Of a DNA stretch of 64,000 bases, positions 8,477 through 18,041 are shown one piece after another (the first letter of the stretch is position 1; each line of letters starts with the position of its first letter). The notes under the pieces were generated by a model, which was not told where the DNA came from, searched no databases, and saw nothing but the letters and a program-made list of their open reading frames with translations. This DNA is from Halobacteriovorax sp. DA5 (GTDB taxonomy: Bacteria > Bdellovibrionota > Bacteriovoracia > Bacteriovoracales > Bacteriovoracaceae): positions 1-64,000 of the forward strand of contig NZ_PPDJ01000011.1 of the NCBI RefSeq assembly GCF_002903145.1, in the 5' to 3' direction. Position numbers and translations under genes: made by a program.

Positions 8477-10543
8477 ATGACAGATATTGGATTTAACCGA
8501 TTAAAAGATGAATCATCAACATACCTAAAACAACACAAAGACAATCCAGTTCACTGGTTCCCATGGGGTCCGGAGGCTCTTGCACGTGCAACTGAAGAAA
8601 ATAAACCGATCTTTCTATCAATTGGATACAGCTCTTGTCACTGGTGTCACGTAATGGCCGAAGAATCATTTTGTGATGAAGAAACAGCAAAGTATCTAAA
8701 TGAAAACTTTATCAATATCAAAGTTGATAGAGAGGAGCACCCAGATATTGATAATTACTATCAGCAAGCCTGCCAATTATTCACTAATGGTGGTGGCTGG
8801 CCTCTTAGTGCCTTCCTACTTCCAAACCTAAGGCCATTTTTTGTTGGAACGTATTTTCCAAAAGAGGCCAAAGCTAAAGCAACTCCATTTATGGAAGTTT
8901 TAACTGAACTAGTGAGAGCATATAAAGAAGATAATGCTACCGTTACTGAAAATGCGAACAAAGCATTTGATGCAATTGAGAAAGGCTTTATCTCACCAGA
9001 AAATGTTGACTTCCAGGGACACTTTCCACATCCAAACTCAGTTCTTGATGTTCTAGACAAATTCAAAGATCAGGAAAACGGTGGCTTTGGTGAAGCACCT
9101 AAGTTTCCACAATTAGCTTTCTATGAGTGGGCCATCGAACAAATGCTTGAAGGTGTTGTAAAAAAAGAACATGGTGAACACATTATTAAGTCAATTGAAA
9201 GAATGTTAATGGGTGGTGTTTACGATCAAGTACGTGGTGGACTACACCGTTACAGTACAGATAATAAGTGGACTGTGCCACACTTTGAGAAAATGCTTTA
9301 TGATCAAGCTGGTCTCCTAAAGCTTCTTGCAAAGACAAGTATGCTCTACCCATCACCTTTAGTATTTGATGGAATTTTTAATACACTTGAATACCTAAAA
9401 ACAGAAATGCTTAATGAAGAAGAAAACTTTTTCTTCTCTGCTCAAGATGCAGATAGTGAAGGTGTTGAAGGTCTATACTTCACATATACTGAGCAAGAGT
9501 TTGAAGATGCTCTAGGGCGCTTTGATACTGAAGATGAGTCATTAACAAAGAATCTAGACAAGCTAAAAGAATGGTTTGGAGTTACACAAAAAGGTAATTT
9601 TGATTCTGGGCTTAATGTTCTTACGATTAATCATGATAAGGCGAAAGATATTTTCACAACTGAGTCTTGGGAGCTCATTAGAAATGCTAAAAAAGCACTT
9701 CTTAATGAAAGAAAGCTTCGTATTCCACCAATGACTGATAATAAAGGGATAGCAAGTTGGAATTTCCACATGATCACTGCCCTATCAGATGTTATGCAAT
9801 ACACTCAGGTTCCAGCAATTAGAAATGCAGCTAGTATGTTATTTAACCGTGTTGTCGAAGGAACATATAAGAAGTTTCTAGAGACGACTCCAAATGGAAT
9901 GCGTCTTCGTCACACAACAACTCGTCCAGTTGGTGCATCTCTTCTTGAAGACTATGTTCTTTTTGCAGAAGCACAACTTAGAATATACGAGCTAAGTGGA
10001 AACCCTGTCTTTAAAGCAAACCTAAAAGACACGTTAGGCTTTATCTTAAAAGAATTCTTAGTAGACGGCCGTCTTAAAACACGTGCTCTAAGAGATAACG
10101 ATGCGGAACTTTATCCAAATCAAAACTACACAAGCTTTGACCAGTCATTCAAGTCACCTGTTTCAACTCTTATTAAATTAGTAAGACGTGCAAGTGTTTT
10201 ATTTGGTGACATTGATATGCTTGAAGAAATCAAGCCTCTAATGGAAAACACGACTCAAGATGTTCTAAAAAATCCTGCGGGATCTGGTGAAGGTCTAAGA
10301 GCACTCAGCTATCCAGCAAATGCTTACAAAGTGATCAAGTGCCCAAAAGAATGGCTTCAAAACCAAGAGTTCGCTGGCTTTATTTGCTACTTCCTTCCAA
10401 GGTTTGTTTTTGACTTCCAAGAAGACAAGGGACAAAGATGGGAAATCTGTGGTGCAAACGAATGCGAAATGACTGGAGAAGGTTTAGATAATTTCATTGA
10501 GACTTTAAAACCAAATCACGTACAAGGCGAAGTTAATGAGTAA
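8477..10543 (+). CDS. thioredoxin-domain protein of the YyaL/SPATA20 (DUF255) family
   Basis: A 688-residue cytosolic protein. The N-terminus is a thioredoxin-like domain with the family CxxC motif CHWCH at residues 54-58 and the conserved start [21 protein letters not shown]. The rest resembles an alpha/alpha six-barrel, as in N-acylglucosamine 2-epimerase folds, with [17 protein letters not shown] and [10 protein letters not shown]. The family is widespread but has no settled biochemical function. GAGGAG lies about 6 nt before the ATG. The stop overlaps the next gene by 8 bp, so the two are translationally coupled. Confidence 0.9.
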   Translation: MTDIGFNRLKDESSTYLKQHKDNPVHWFPWGPEALARATEENKPIFLSIGYSSCHWCHVMAEESFCDEETAKYLNENFINIKVDREEHPDIDNYYQQACQLFTNGGGWPLSAFLLPNLRPFFVGTYFPKEAKAKATPFMEVLTELVRAYKEDNATVTENANKAFDAIEKGFISPENVDFQGHFPHPNSVLDVLDKFKDQENGGFGEAPKFPQLAFYEWAIEQMLEGVVKKEHGEHIIKSIERMLMGGVYDQVRGGLHRYSTDNKWTVPHFEKMLYDQAGLLKLLAKTSMLYPSPLVFDGIFNTLEYLKTEMLNEEENFFFSAQDADSEGVEGLYFTYTEQEFEDALGRFDTEDESLTKNLDKLKEWFGVTQKGNFDSGLNVLTINHDKAKDIFTTESWELIRNAKKALLNERKLRIPPMTDNKGIASWNFHMITALSDVMQYTQVPAIRNAASMLFNRVVEGTYKKFLETTPNGMRLRHTTTRPVGASLLEDYVLFAEAQLRIYELSGNPVFKANLKDTLGFILKEFLVDGRLKTRALRDNDAELYPNQNYTSFDQSFKSPVSTLIKLVRRASVLFGDIDMLEEIKPLMENTTQDVLKNPAGSGEGLRALSYPANAYKVIKCPKEWLQNQEFAGFICYFLPRFVFDFQEDKGQRWEICGANECEMTGEGLDNFIETLKPNHVQGEVNE

Positions 10544-11474
10544 CACTCAAGGAAAGCCACTTGCCGGAAAAACAATTATAGATTTTTCACATCGACTACC
10601 AGGGCCTTTAGCAGGAAAACTTCTTGCGGGCCTTGGTGCAAATGTCATTAAAATTGAAGATTCAAAGTTCAAAGACCCATTCATATATGGACTATTCGCT
10701 GAAATGGATAACTCATTTCCAAAATGGTACGAAGAATTAAATGAGTGTAAAACAGTTAAACGCTTCGATTTTAAAAGTGAAGAAGATATTAAAGAGATTC
10801 AAAAGTTAGTATTTGAAGCAGATGGAATTATTATGGGAATTCCTGGCAAGATTCAAGATAAGCTTGGAATTTCGATTAAAACAATCGAAAATACTGTTAA
10901 GAACTCTTATGGAATTGTTATCCCAAAGGCATCAAAAGAGCATATGAATCATATGCACGATTTAAATGCTCTAGCAATGACGGGACTTCTAAGTCTCCAC
11001 CTAAGAAATATCAATTCAATTGAAGATGTGGCCCCTCCATTCTTGCCACTAGCAGGTATTAACTTTGGCCAGAAAATGGCCTTTGATCTACTTGGAGCAA
11101 TGTTTAAGGCACAAGAGACTAAAGATGTTCAAATCATTGAGTCTTATCTATATGAATCAACTCAAGAAGTTTTTGATGCTTTCTGGCCAAAATCAATTCG
11201 AGAAACTGATCATAAGTTCTTACACAACGGACTTTACCCTTGTTACAATATCTATCAAACAAGTGACCGTGAATTTGTCGTCATTGCATGTGTTGAAGAA
11301 AAATTTTGGCAATCTTTTAAAGAAGCATTTAAGTTTGATTCAACAGATGATGAAAGATTTGAAACAAGTGGAGAAATCCATAAGAGACTAAAAGATCTCT
11401 TCTATTCAATGACTGCCCAGGATGTTCGCAACACCCTAGGCGATCTTGATATTTGTATTAACGTAATAAAATAA
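10536..11474 (+). CDS. shortened CaiB/BaiF family III CoA-transferase
   Basis: Family III CoA-transferase/alpha-methylacyl-CoA racemase fold. The N-terminal Rossmann part ([32 protein letters not shown]) is typical, and the catalytic-region Asp is seen in [13 protein letters not shown], equivalent to HDxxYLA in racemases. At 312 residues it is short for the family (usually 350-400): it stops at LDICINVIK, about where homologues continue through their C-terminal lobe. The last 17 bp overlap a convergent MAPEG gene. It is translationally coupled to the thioredoxin-domain gene. It may be a natural short form or a truncated, decaying enzyme. Confidence 0.8.
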   Translation: MSNTQGKPLAGKTIIDFSHRLPGPLAGKLLAGLGANVIKIEDSKFKDPFIYGLFAEMDNSFPKWYEELNECKTVKRFDFKSEEDIKEIQKLVFEADGIIMGIPGKIQDKLGISIKTIENTVKNSYGIVIPKASKEHMNHMHDLNALAMTGLLSLHLRNINSIEDVAPPFLPLAGINFGQKMAFDLLGAMFKAQETKDVQIIESYLYESTQEVFDAFWPKSIRETDHKFLHNGLYPCYNIYQTSDREFVVIACVEEKFWQSFKEAFKFDSTDDERFETSGEIHKRLKDLFYSMTAQDVRNTLGDLDICINVIK

Positions 11475-11838
11475 TACTGATACCGATTAAAGCAATAAGA
11501 ATAACGCTGGTACCGAAAAAACGATAAAATGAAGTACCAGCACTTTTTGTAAGTCCAATAAAGTGAGATACTCTTGAGATAATAAGTGCTGAAAGAAGTA
11601 CATGAATTCCTGTCATAGAGATCATCTGTTTTTCGATAGCAAAATAAGTTAATAAAAGAATAAAAGGAATATACTCCGAGAAGTTTCCATGAATTCTGAT
11701 GGCCTTGTTCATATCAGACACCTTTCCATGTCCTAGACCTACACGATGTTTCCAGCGATTACGTATTACATTTAGTGTAACACCGACATAAAGCAATCCT
11801 AGAACACCACAATAGCGAAAAAAGATTTCCATTTCCAT
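11458..11838 (-). CDS. MAPEG family membrane protein
   Basis: A 126-residue integral membrane protein with about four transmembrane helices. It carries the MAPEG signature: VTLNVIRNRWKHRVGLGHG, then RIHGNFSEYIPFILLL, where Arg, Asn and Glu bind glutathione in characterised members. The family covers glutathione transferases and eicosanoid enzymes; bacterial roles are mostly unproven. It follows the MscS gene after 34 bp on the same strand, probably as the last gene of that operon, and overlaps the convergent CoA-transferase by 17 bp. Confidence 0.85.
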   Translation of the reverse strand: MEMEIFFRYCGVLGLLYVGVTLNVIRNRWKHRVGLGHGKVSDMNKAIRIHGNFSEYIPFILLLTYFAIEKQMISMTGIHVLLSALIISRVSHFIGLTKSAGTSFYRFFGTSVILIALIGISIILLR

Positions 11839-11872
11839 ATCAACTCCTTATCTTTGGCAGAATTAGTCTAAA

Positions 11873-12703
11873 TTATGACTCAGAAAGCAGTTGATCGGCA
11901 AGCTCCTCTTCTCTTAATGCCTCATAAAATCTCTTTGTAATATCTGTAACAAAAGCCTTCTCATAAACTGTTTCAAGCACATAGGCCTTAACCGTGGCCT
12001 TCACTCCAATACCGTGCTCAAATTTTTCCGTCGACACTATAACTTTTAAAGGCTTCTTTAAATAAGCGTAACGAGAAGTTGATGTAACTTCTTCCAGTAG
12101 TGATATCATACGTGAAATATCGCAATTATTTTTAAAATAAAAATAGCTACAAACCAGCATATCTCGTTGTCCCGAATTAGCTGAAGCGACATTTTCACTA
12201 AGAAATAAATTATTGGGAATTGTTACTGTCGAATCATCAAGAGTTTGAATACGTACAGAACGTAGTCCGATTTGGATGATATCACCATAGTTATCGCGAA
12301 ATTGGATTCGATCCCCTACCTGAAATGGCTTATCAAAAATTAAAATAATACCGGCAATAATAGAAGAAATAAGGTCTTTGAGTGAAAAGCCAATAGCCAC
12401 TGCACCTGACCCAATAAATGCATAAATCATTTCTTGGCTTGGGTTTAGGGTTACGTAAAGTAACCAAAAAGTACCAAAGATATAAATCATGTGAGTGATG
12501 ATTGTATTTAATTGAAGTATTGATAAGCGATAAAACGGAATCTTAATTGCTAAATACTGTAGGGACCAAGAGACGATTCTTACAATAATGAAAAGAGTTA
12601 GAAAACCCATGACAAGACTTAGAATCATTTCAGGATTAACAGAATCAAAAATACTGGCCATTTTTTGCGTTTTAGCAATTGTATCAGTTACTGTTTCATT
12701 CAT
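11873..12703 (-). CDS. MscS-type mechanosensitive ion channel
   Basis: Small MscS-family channel, 276 residues. Three hydrophobic segments lie at about 28-50, 60-90 and 92-125; the last is the pore helix AFIGSGAVAIGFSLKDLISSIIAGIILIFD with the Gly/Ala packing pattern. The beta domain follows (KPFQVGDRIQF, IGLRSVRIQTLDDSTVTIPN) and then an alpha/beta C-terminus. Such channels open on membrane tension to release solutes. It overlaps by 8 bp the upstream gene for a membrane ATPase, which suggests the two proteins act together; that pairing is not one I know. Confidence 0.93.
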   Translation of the reverse strand: MNETVTDTIAKTQKMASIFDSVNPEMILSLVMGFLTLFIIVRIVSWSLQYLAIKIPFYRLSILQLNTIITHMIYIFGTFWLLYVTLNPSQEMIYAFIGSGAVAIGFSLKDLISSIIAGIILIFDKPFQVGDRIQFRDNYGDIIQIGLRSVRIQTLDDSTVTIPNNLFLSENVASANSGQRDMLVCSYFYFKNNCDISRMISLLEEVTSTSRYAYLKKPLKVIVSTEKFEHGIGVKATVKAYVLETVYEKAFVTDITKRFYEALREEELADQLLSES

Positions 12704-14561
12704 AGATAAAATTCCTCTTTCGTAAGATTGTTTTGATGTCCACTAACCAATCTTTTCTAATGTGAAAGTAATCCCCATCCTTACTTAGGATTCCCTTCCC
12801 AAAGCCTGTTTTGAGAGCATAGGTAACAACTTTTTCACTAAGGTCTGTTGTCGCCACAATCTCAGAAAAGCTAAGGTGCTCATGAGATAGGATGCTTGAA
12901 AAAACAAATAGTGATTCATCAGTCAAGATTTCAACTTCATGAATTGGACGACGTTGTGGGAGGTGCAGCTCAATTGTTTTGTCATTTACGTGAGAAATAG
13001 ACTTAAGCCACGTGTTAACTGCTGCCTGAGGATTTCCACCAGTTTGTTTTGCTAAGATTCTAAAGTAAATATCCTGAGCATTTTCAATTGATCTTTCTGC
13101 TCCAAAGTGCGACATAATTTCAAAAAGCTCTTCGTTGAATCGGATCTCAAGACCTGTTGGTTCATGTCTTTTTAAAATCAATTGCATAAGCTCTTCTTTA
13201 CTCCATGGCCTTATATGGATGGTATCTGAAGACAATTCATACTTATTATAAATATGCTTAATTAAATTTAGTGAATTACTATTCCACACAGTAAACCAAA
13301 AGACATTTTTAGAAGAACTATTAATGACTTTAAAAAAGGCGTCAAATGCCTTAAAACCATTAAATTTCGATAAAAAGAGATTATGTGCATTTTTAATGAT
13401 AACGAACTTTTTTTCTTCTTCATCACCATTACCAACAAAGTTTTCAAGTCTTTTTAAAAGAACAGATTCTTCAACAATTTTTTCATTAATATCCAATTTG
13501 AAAGATGTTACTGAAGAATATCGTTTTAAGATTTTATCCAAGACATGATTCTTTCCACTTCCCGACTCTCCAGAAAATGCCAAATGATATGAACTACTTG
13601 TTCCATTAAGCCAACTATCAATACGCTCATAGGCTATCACAGCAGGATCTGGCTTTCTGACAATTTCAGTATCACTTTCTCTTTTAAATATATCAAGATA
13701 GGTGCTAGGTACTTCATACTCTGTGAAGACCTCATCTCTTAGACTTTCTAGATGCTGTTCTAAAATGCCTGAAAGTAAGTTCTTTGACCACTCCTTGTCG
13801 TTATTTGCCAAGAAGAACATTAAGTAAAATGAATATAGAAGTGTGTAGATGTATAAGAAAACTGGCAAGATATATCTAATGACAAGATTAGAAATATGCT
13901 TTTGAGTGAGTAACATTGAAGGCGGTACAATTTTAGGTAGAATCAATTGCGCATAGTTCTCATAGCGAAGTAGGATCGCTGTATAAATAACAAAGAATAG
14001 AATCGTGATAATATTGTGACCAAGAAAGCCGGAAAATAAATTATATAAGAGAATATAGAAGAAAGTTGTTATTGTAATAATATAGCGAAGTTTCTTGCTG
14101 TCCTTAACAAAATCCTTATTTACTCTCTTAAAATAAACTTGAAAATTAAAACGCAAGAAACTGTGAAAGTAACCGATATTAATATAGAGTACGTAGAGAA
14201 CAAGTATATTTCTGAAGACGTGTAAAAAAAGTTGAAAGTCCTCTCGTTGAAACTTCAAAAGATAAAGATTAAAAACATCAAGAGCGCTAAAGGCGAATAG
14301 ATAGTAAAGATTGAAGTCAAAGAAACGAAAGACAAACTTTCTGGCCTGTATCTGATTCTCACTTCTCTTTAACAGATATGTTCTTGCTAAAAAGAACATA
14401 ACTCGAGCGATTATTATTATCGCTAGAAAGATAAAAAAAGAGCGCATTGGCCACGCTAATATGAACTCATCAATATGAGCAATAAGCTTAGAAAACTCTT
14501 GATTTAGAAAATGGAAGAAATCGGCCACGGCCTTTTGGATTTTTATTATACTAAACTTCAT
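12696..14561 (-). CDS. polytopic membrane protein with C-terminal P-loop ATPase domain
   Basis: Not a family I recognise. The N-terminal ~255 residues hold about six transmembrane segments (near 40-58, 84-106, 112-133, 159-178, 180-200 and 228-252). A cytosolic AAA+/ORC-like NTPase region follows: P-loop GESGSGKN (about 330-337, with Asn where Ser/Thr is usual), a Walker B-like strand FVIIKNAHNLF lacking the usual acidic pair, FTVWNSNSLN as a sensor-1-like strand, and QTGGNPQAAV as a lid/sensor-2-like motif. The last ~70 residues look like a winged helix. It overlaps the MscS gene by 8 bp. Nucleotide binding is plausible; hydrolysis is doubtful. Confidence 0.8.
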   Translation of the reverse strand: MKFSIIKIQKAVADFFHFLNQEFSKLIAHIDEFILAWPMRSFFIFLAIIIIARVMFFLARTYLLKRSENQIQARKFVFRFFDFNLYYLFAFSALDVFNLYLLKFQREDFQLFLHVFRNILVLYVLYINIGYFHSFLRFNFQVYFKRVNKDFVKDSKKLRYIITITTFFYILLYNLFSGFLGHNIITILFFVIYTAILLRYENYAQLILPKIVPPSMLLTQKHISNLVIRYILPVFLYIYTLLYSFYLMFFLANNDKEWSKNLLSGILEQHLESLRDEVFTEYEVPSTYLDIFKRESDTEIVRKPDPAVIAYERIDSWLNGTSSSYHLAFSGESGSGKNHVLDKILKRYSSVTSFKLDINEKIVEESVLLKRLENFVGNGDEEEKKFVIIKNAHNLFLSKFNGFKAFDAFFKVINSSSKNVFWFTVWNSNSLNLIKHIYNKYELSSDTIHIRPWSKEELMQLILKRHEPTGLEIRFNEELFEIMSHFGAERSIENAQDIYFRILAKQTGGNPQAAVNTWLKSISHVNDKTIELHLPQRRPIHEVEILTDESLFVFSSILSHEHLSFSEIVATTDLSEKVVTYALKTGFGKGILSKDGDYFHIRKDWLVDIKTILRKRNFIYE

Positions 14562-14604
14562 ATATCTATTATAAAGATAACGTAACTATTTCCCATAATT
14601 ATTG

Positions 14605-14703
14605 TTGTCACAATAGTAAAAAAAACTAAATTCTAAAGTTTAATACTCAATTAATAAGCTTATATTTCTTTATTGTGACAAAATTTCATTTATTTGGTAT
14701 AAA
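14605..14703. promoter_or_regulatory. divergent regulatory region with mirrored 11-bp repeats
   Basis: TTGTCACAATA at 14605-14615 recurs as its exact reverse complement at 14671-14681, between the divergent ATPase and acetyltransferase genes. TATAAA at 14698-14703 looks like a -10 box for the rightward gene, only 8 bp before its ATG. A TTGTGA at 14673-14678 could be its -35 box with a long 19-bp spacer. Operator function is inferred. Confidence 0.4.
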
Positions 14704-14711
14704 TTCCCTCT

Positions 14712-15149
14712 ATGATTGTAAAAAGAATCCATTTGAAAGATACATATAAAATTCGACGCTCAGTTCTAGGTATAAATGGCAATGAATCTAGTTATAAATT
14801 TGTTGCTGATGACGAGTCCGATACTTTTCACTTAGGTGCTTTCGTCGAAAATAATCTCGTATCTGTGGCATCTTTTTATTTTAATCCAAACCCAAAGTTT
14901 AATATTGATAATCAATATCAATTACAAGGTATGGCAACACTTGAAAGTTATCGAAAACAAGGATTTTCAAGAGAGCTACTTAATGTCGCCTTCCCAATTA
15001 TTAAGCAAAACTTTTGTAACCTTATTTGGTGCAATGCTCGTATCGAAGCAAGAGCTTTCTACGAAAAGCTAGGTTTTGAAAGCTTTGAAGACGAATTTGA
15101 AATTGAGGGAATCGGACGACATATCCTAATGTATCGTGAGATTAATTAA
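14712..15149 (+). CDS. GNAT family N-acetyltransferase
   Basis: A 145-residue cytosolic acetyl-CoA-dependent acyltransferase. The acetyl-CoA binding motif is LQGMATLESYRKQGFSRELL (about 77-96), followed by WCNARIEARAFYEKLGFES, the classic end of the GNAT fold. The substrate is unknown. There is no Shine-Dalgarno sequence, and a -10-like TATAAA ends 8 bp before the ATG, so the transcript may be leaderless. It is divergent from the membrane ATPase and convergent with a small secreted protein, overlapping that gene by 4 bp. Confidence 0.88.
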   Translation: MIVKRIHLKDTYKIRRSVLGINGNESSYKFVADDESDTFHLGAFVENNLVSVASFYFNPNPKFNIDNQYQLQGMATLESYRKQGFSRELLNVAFPIIKQNFCNLIWCNARIEARAFYEKLGFESFEDEFEIEGIGRHILMYREIN

Positions 15150-15541
15150 TTTTTACAATAAGAATCAATACGCGACTTAAGCATAAGTTCAGACTGAATC
15201 TTGAAGCATTCCCTTTGGCCTTTAGTCTTTTGTATAAACATACATTTCATATCTTTACGACGCTCACAATTTTGCATGGAAAGATCATTCACACAGGCGT
15301 AGTGCCTACGATCCTTACCACAAAGATAGATAAGATTTGAACCTTTAAAAAGTCCATCACCAATACTGGACTCCGTATTGTATTTACGAAAGTCTTCTGC
15401 TTCTTTTCGCTCTTTTAGCTGCTTTTTTTGAAATTCTTCAATTGGAGTCATACCATCGTCGGCAATAGTGTCTCCAATTGGCGCTACTACGATTAACACT
15501 GAGCTAAATATAATCATTAGAAGTCTAGTAGAAATGAACAT
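15146..15541 (-). CDS. small cysteine-rich secreted protein, unknown function
   Basis: A 131-residue protein with an N-terminal hydrophobic signal (about 7-27, LLMIIFSSVLIVVAPIG). The mature part starts with a charged Lys/Glu-rich stretch (FQKKQLKERKEAEDFRK) and ends with a region holding seven cysteines (LCGK, YACVND, NCERR, KCMF, ECFK, YCKN), probably disulfide-bonded in the periplasm. I recognise no family. It lies alone on the minus strand, overlapping the acetyltransferase stop by 4 bp, with argS divergent on the other side. Confidence 0.65.
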   Translation of the reverse strand: MFISTRLLMIIFSSVLIVVAPIGDTIADDGMTPIEEFQKKQLKERKEAEDFRKYNTESSIGDGLFKGSNLIYLCGKDRRHYACVNDLSMQNCERRKDMKCMFIQKTKGQRECFKIQSELMLKSRIDSYCKN

Positions 15542-15642
15542 ATGAAATTACTTTTCCTAAACAATTAGTAAATTATTTATTATAATATGATGATAACATA
15601 CTTATACTAAACTGCAGCGCAGCAAATTACGGTGATTAATTA

Positions 15643-17409
15643 ATGGAAACGAATACAATTTTAACAAAGCTTACTGATATCCTTGAAAATGCATTCTCGA
15701 CTGCTTACCCAGATGCACAGTTTGAAAGAGCAGATATTTATGCCTCAATTGGACAGGCGCCAAATATTGAGATGGCCCACTACGCTTTTCCAGTATTTCG
15801 TTTCGCCAAAGCTCTTAAGCAAGGGCCACCACAAATCGCTGCTGCAATCTTAGAACAAATTGATCTTGAAGCAAACGCTTCGATTATAAAAGACCTTAAA
15901 GCACAAGGCCCATACCTAAACTTTACACTTACAGCTGATGCATACTTTGCAAATCTAGTCAGTGAAATTCGCTCAGGTGAGTTCTTCAAAAAAGAGCTAA
16001 CTAAAGGCGAAGGTAAAACAATGATTGAGTACTCGCAGCCAAATACTCACAAAGAGCTTCACGTTGGTCATATGAGAAATCTATGTCTTGGAAATGCTCT
16101 TGTTAGAATTAAACAGTATTGTAGCGTTGATGTTCATCCAGTGACTTATCCTGGAGACTCTGGAACTCACGTTGCAAAATGTCTATGGTACTTAAAATAT
16201 CATAATCAAGACACAATTCCTGAAACGAATAAGGGAGAATGGCTTGGCCGTATTTACACTCTAGCAAATACAAAGCTAGAAGACGAGCTTGGCTCAGATA
16301 AAGAAGACGATAACCGCGCAAAGCTTACAGAAATCCTAAAACAACTTCATGCTGAAGAAGGTGAATTCTTCGATCTTTGGAAAGAGACTCGTCAGTGGTC
16401 GATTGATCTAATGAAGAAGACATATGCTTGGGCAGATGTTGAGTTTGATCGCTGGTTCTTTGAATCTGAAATGGACGCTCCATCACTAAAGATCTGTAAC
16501 GAATACTATGAGAAAGGTCTATTCGTAAAAGATGATGGTGCTATTGGAATGGATCTGAGTGAAGATAAGCTAGGTTTTTGTATTCTAATCAAGTCTGATG
16601 GAACAGGACTTTATTCAACAAAAGACGTGGCCCTTGCAATTAAGAAATTTGAAGAATACGGTGTAAAAAATAATATCTACATCGTTGACTCTCGCCAAGC
16701 CTTTCACTTCAAACAAGTATTTAAAGTTCTTGAGCATATAGGATTTGAACAGGCAAAAGACTGCTATCACCTTCCATATGAAATGGTGGAGCTAACAGAT
16801 GGTGCCATGAGTTCTCGTAAAGGAAATATTGTTGCCCTTACTGATCTAATAAACAATATGGAAGCTAAGATCAAAGAAGATTACTTAAATAAGTATGCTG
16901 GAGAATGGAGCCAATCAGAGATTGATGAAACAGCGACTAAGATTGCAAACGGTGCGATCAAGTACGGAATGATCAAAATTGATAACAATCGTAAAATCGT
17001 TTTTGATATGAATGAGTGGTTAAAGCTTGATGGTGATACTGGCCCATATCTTCAATACGTTTATGCTCGAATTAACTCACTTCTATCAAAGCAAGGATTC
17101 GAAAAGGCACAAGCGCTTGAACTTTCAAATGCATCTTCAATTGTTGAAACGAAGGAATTTGAACTTTTACAAAAACTTTCACTATTTAATGATGTTGCTA
17201 CAAAAGCACATGAGCAGAATAAGACAAGTTTACTTACGACTTACCTATTTGAGCTTGGAAAGTTATTTAATAGCTTCTACGCAGCTTGCCCAATTGCTTC
17301 GAGCGAAGAGTCTCTTAAAAAAGCAAGACTTGAGCTGGCGTATGCAACAAGTGAAATTATTAAAACGGGCCTTGGTATCCTAGGAATCCAAGTACCAGAG
17401 AGAATGTAA
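15643..17409 (+). CDS. argS: arginine--tRNA ligase
   Basis: Class I aminoacyl-tRNA synthetase that charges tRNA-Arg. At 588 residues it is of normal length. The N-terminal Add1 domain comes first, then the HIGH-type motif HVGHMRN (140-146, preceded by EYSQPNTHKEL), the KMSK-equivalent MSSRKGN, and a C-terminal DALR anticodon-binding domain (from about 465, beginning near GPYLQYVYARINSLL). It stands as a single gene and ends 5 bp before a convergent methyltransferase gene. Confidence 0.96.
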   Translation: METNTILTKLTDILENAFSTAYPDAQFERADIYASIGQAPNIEMAHYAFPVFRFAKALKQGPPQIAAAILEQIDLEANASIIKDLKAQGPYLNFTLTADAYFANLVSEIRSGEFFKKELTKGEGKTMIEYSQPNTHKELHVGHMRNLCLGNALVRIKQYCSVDVHPVTYPGDSGTHVAKCLWYLKYHNQDTIPETNKGEWLGRIYTLANTKLEDELGSDKEDDNRAKLTEILKQLHAEEGEFFDLWKETRQWSIDLMKKTYAWADVEFDRWFFESEMDAPSLKICNEYYEKGLFVKDDGAIGMDLSEDKLGFCILIKSDGTGLYSTKDVALAIKKFEEYGVKNNIYIVDSRQAFHFKQVFKVLEHIGFEQAKDCYHLPYEMVELTDGAMSSRKGNIVALTDLINNMEAKIKEDYLNKYAGEWSQSEIDETATKIANGAIKYGMIKIDNNRKIVFDMNEWLKLDGDTGPYLQYVYARINSLLSKQGFEKAQALELSNASSIVETKEFELLQKLSLFNDVATKAHEQNKTSLLTTYLFELGKLFNSFYAACPIASSEESLKKARLELAYATSEIIKTGLGILGIQVPERM

Positions 17410-17414
17410 TCTTA

Positions 17415-18026
17415 TTACTTCGTAAAAACTAGTAACTGATTATTAGCTGGCATTGCAATATCTTCTTTTAGGAAGACACCTTTCTTTAAGAAGTTATTGC
17501 AAACATCTTCAAAATTTCTAATTCCACTCTGAGAATCTCTCTCTTTTAAGTAAGTATCAAATTGTTCATTTGAAGGACTAGTGAAATTTCCATGGTACTT
17601 AAATGGGCCGTAAATAAACAAAGTACTATTCTCATCCATTGCTTGGGCCAAATCCTTAATAAAGGTCTTTGCGGCCTTCCAAGGCATAATATGTAAAGTA
17701 TTTGCTGTGTAATAGAATTTCTTACCTGCTTCAAGTTTATTAAAACCGGCTTCATAAGTCAGAGGACCTTTGAGATTCTTTAAGTTCTTACTGTAATGCT
17801 CTAGGCACTTTTTAAGGACATTCTGGTTTTCTCTAATTTCTGATGTAATAAAATCAATTTGAGAAAAGCTCTTTGCAAAGTGAGCGCTATGCTGACAAGT
17901 CAGAGAGCCAATTTCTAGGAATTCTCCACTTTCACAACTCTCTAGATAAGGTTTAATCACCTCTAGAATAGGGCCTTTATTTCTTTCACATGCTTCAGAA
18001 TTTGGTAAATCGTTCATGTTAAACAT
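17415..18026 (-). CDS. DUF938 family methyltransferase-like protein
   Basis: A 203-residue Rossmann-fold protein matching DUF938, predicted SAM-dependent methyltransferases. The family start SEACERNKGPILEVIKPYL is clear, as is the paired region YEAGFNKLEAGKKFYYTANTLHIMPW. The SAM-binding loop reads FLEIGSLTCQHSAHFAK, where homologues have a G-x-G loop (GTGQH), so cofactor binding may be altered. Its start is only 15 bp from the divergent GTG start of the pseudouridine synthase fusion, leaving almost no room for separate promoters. The substrate is unknown. Confidence 0.82.
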   Translation of the reverse strand: MFNMNDLPNSEACERNKGPILEVIKPYLESCESGEFLEIGSLTCQHSAHFAKSFSQIDFITSEIRENQNVLKKCLEHYSKNLKNLKGPLTYEAGFNKLEAGKKFYYTANTLHIMPWKAAKTFIKDLAQAMDENSTLFIYGPFKYHGNFTSPSNEQFDTYLKERDSQSGIRNFEDVCNNFLKKGVFLKEDIAMPANNQLLVFTK

Positions 18027-18041
18027 GATACAATACTTTCA

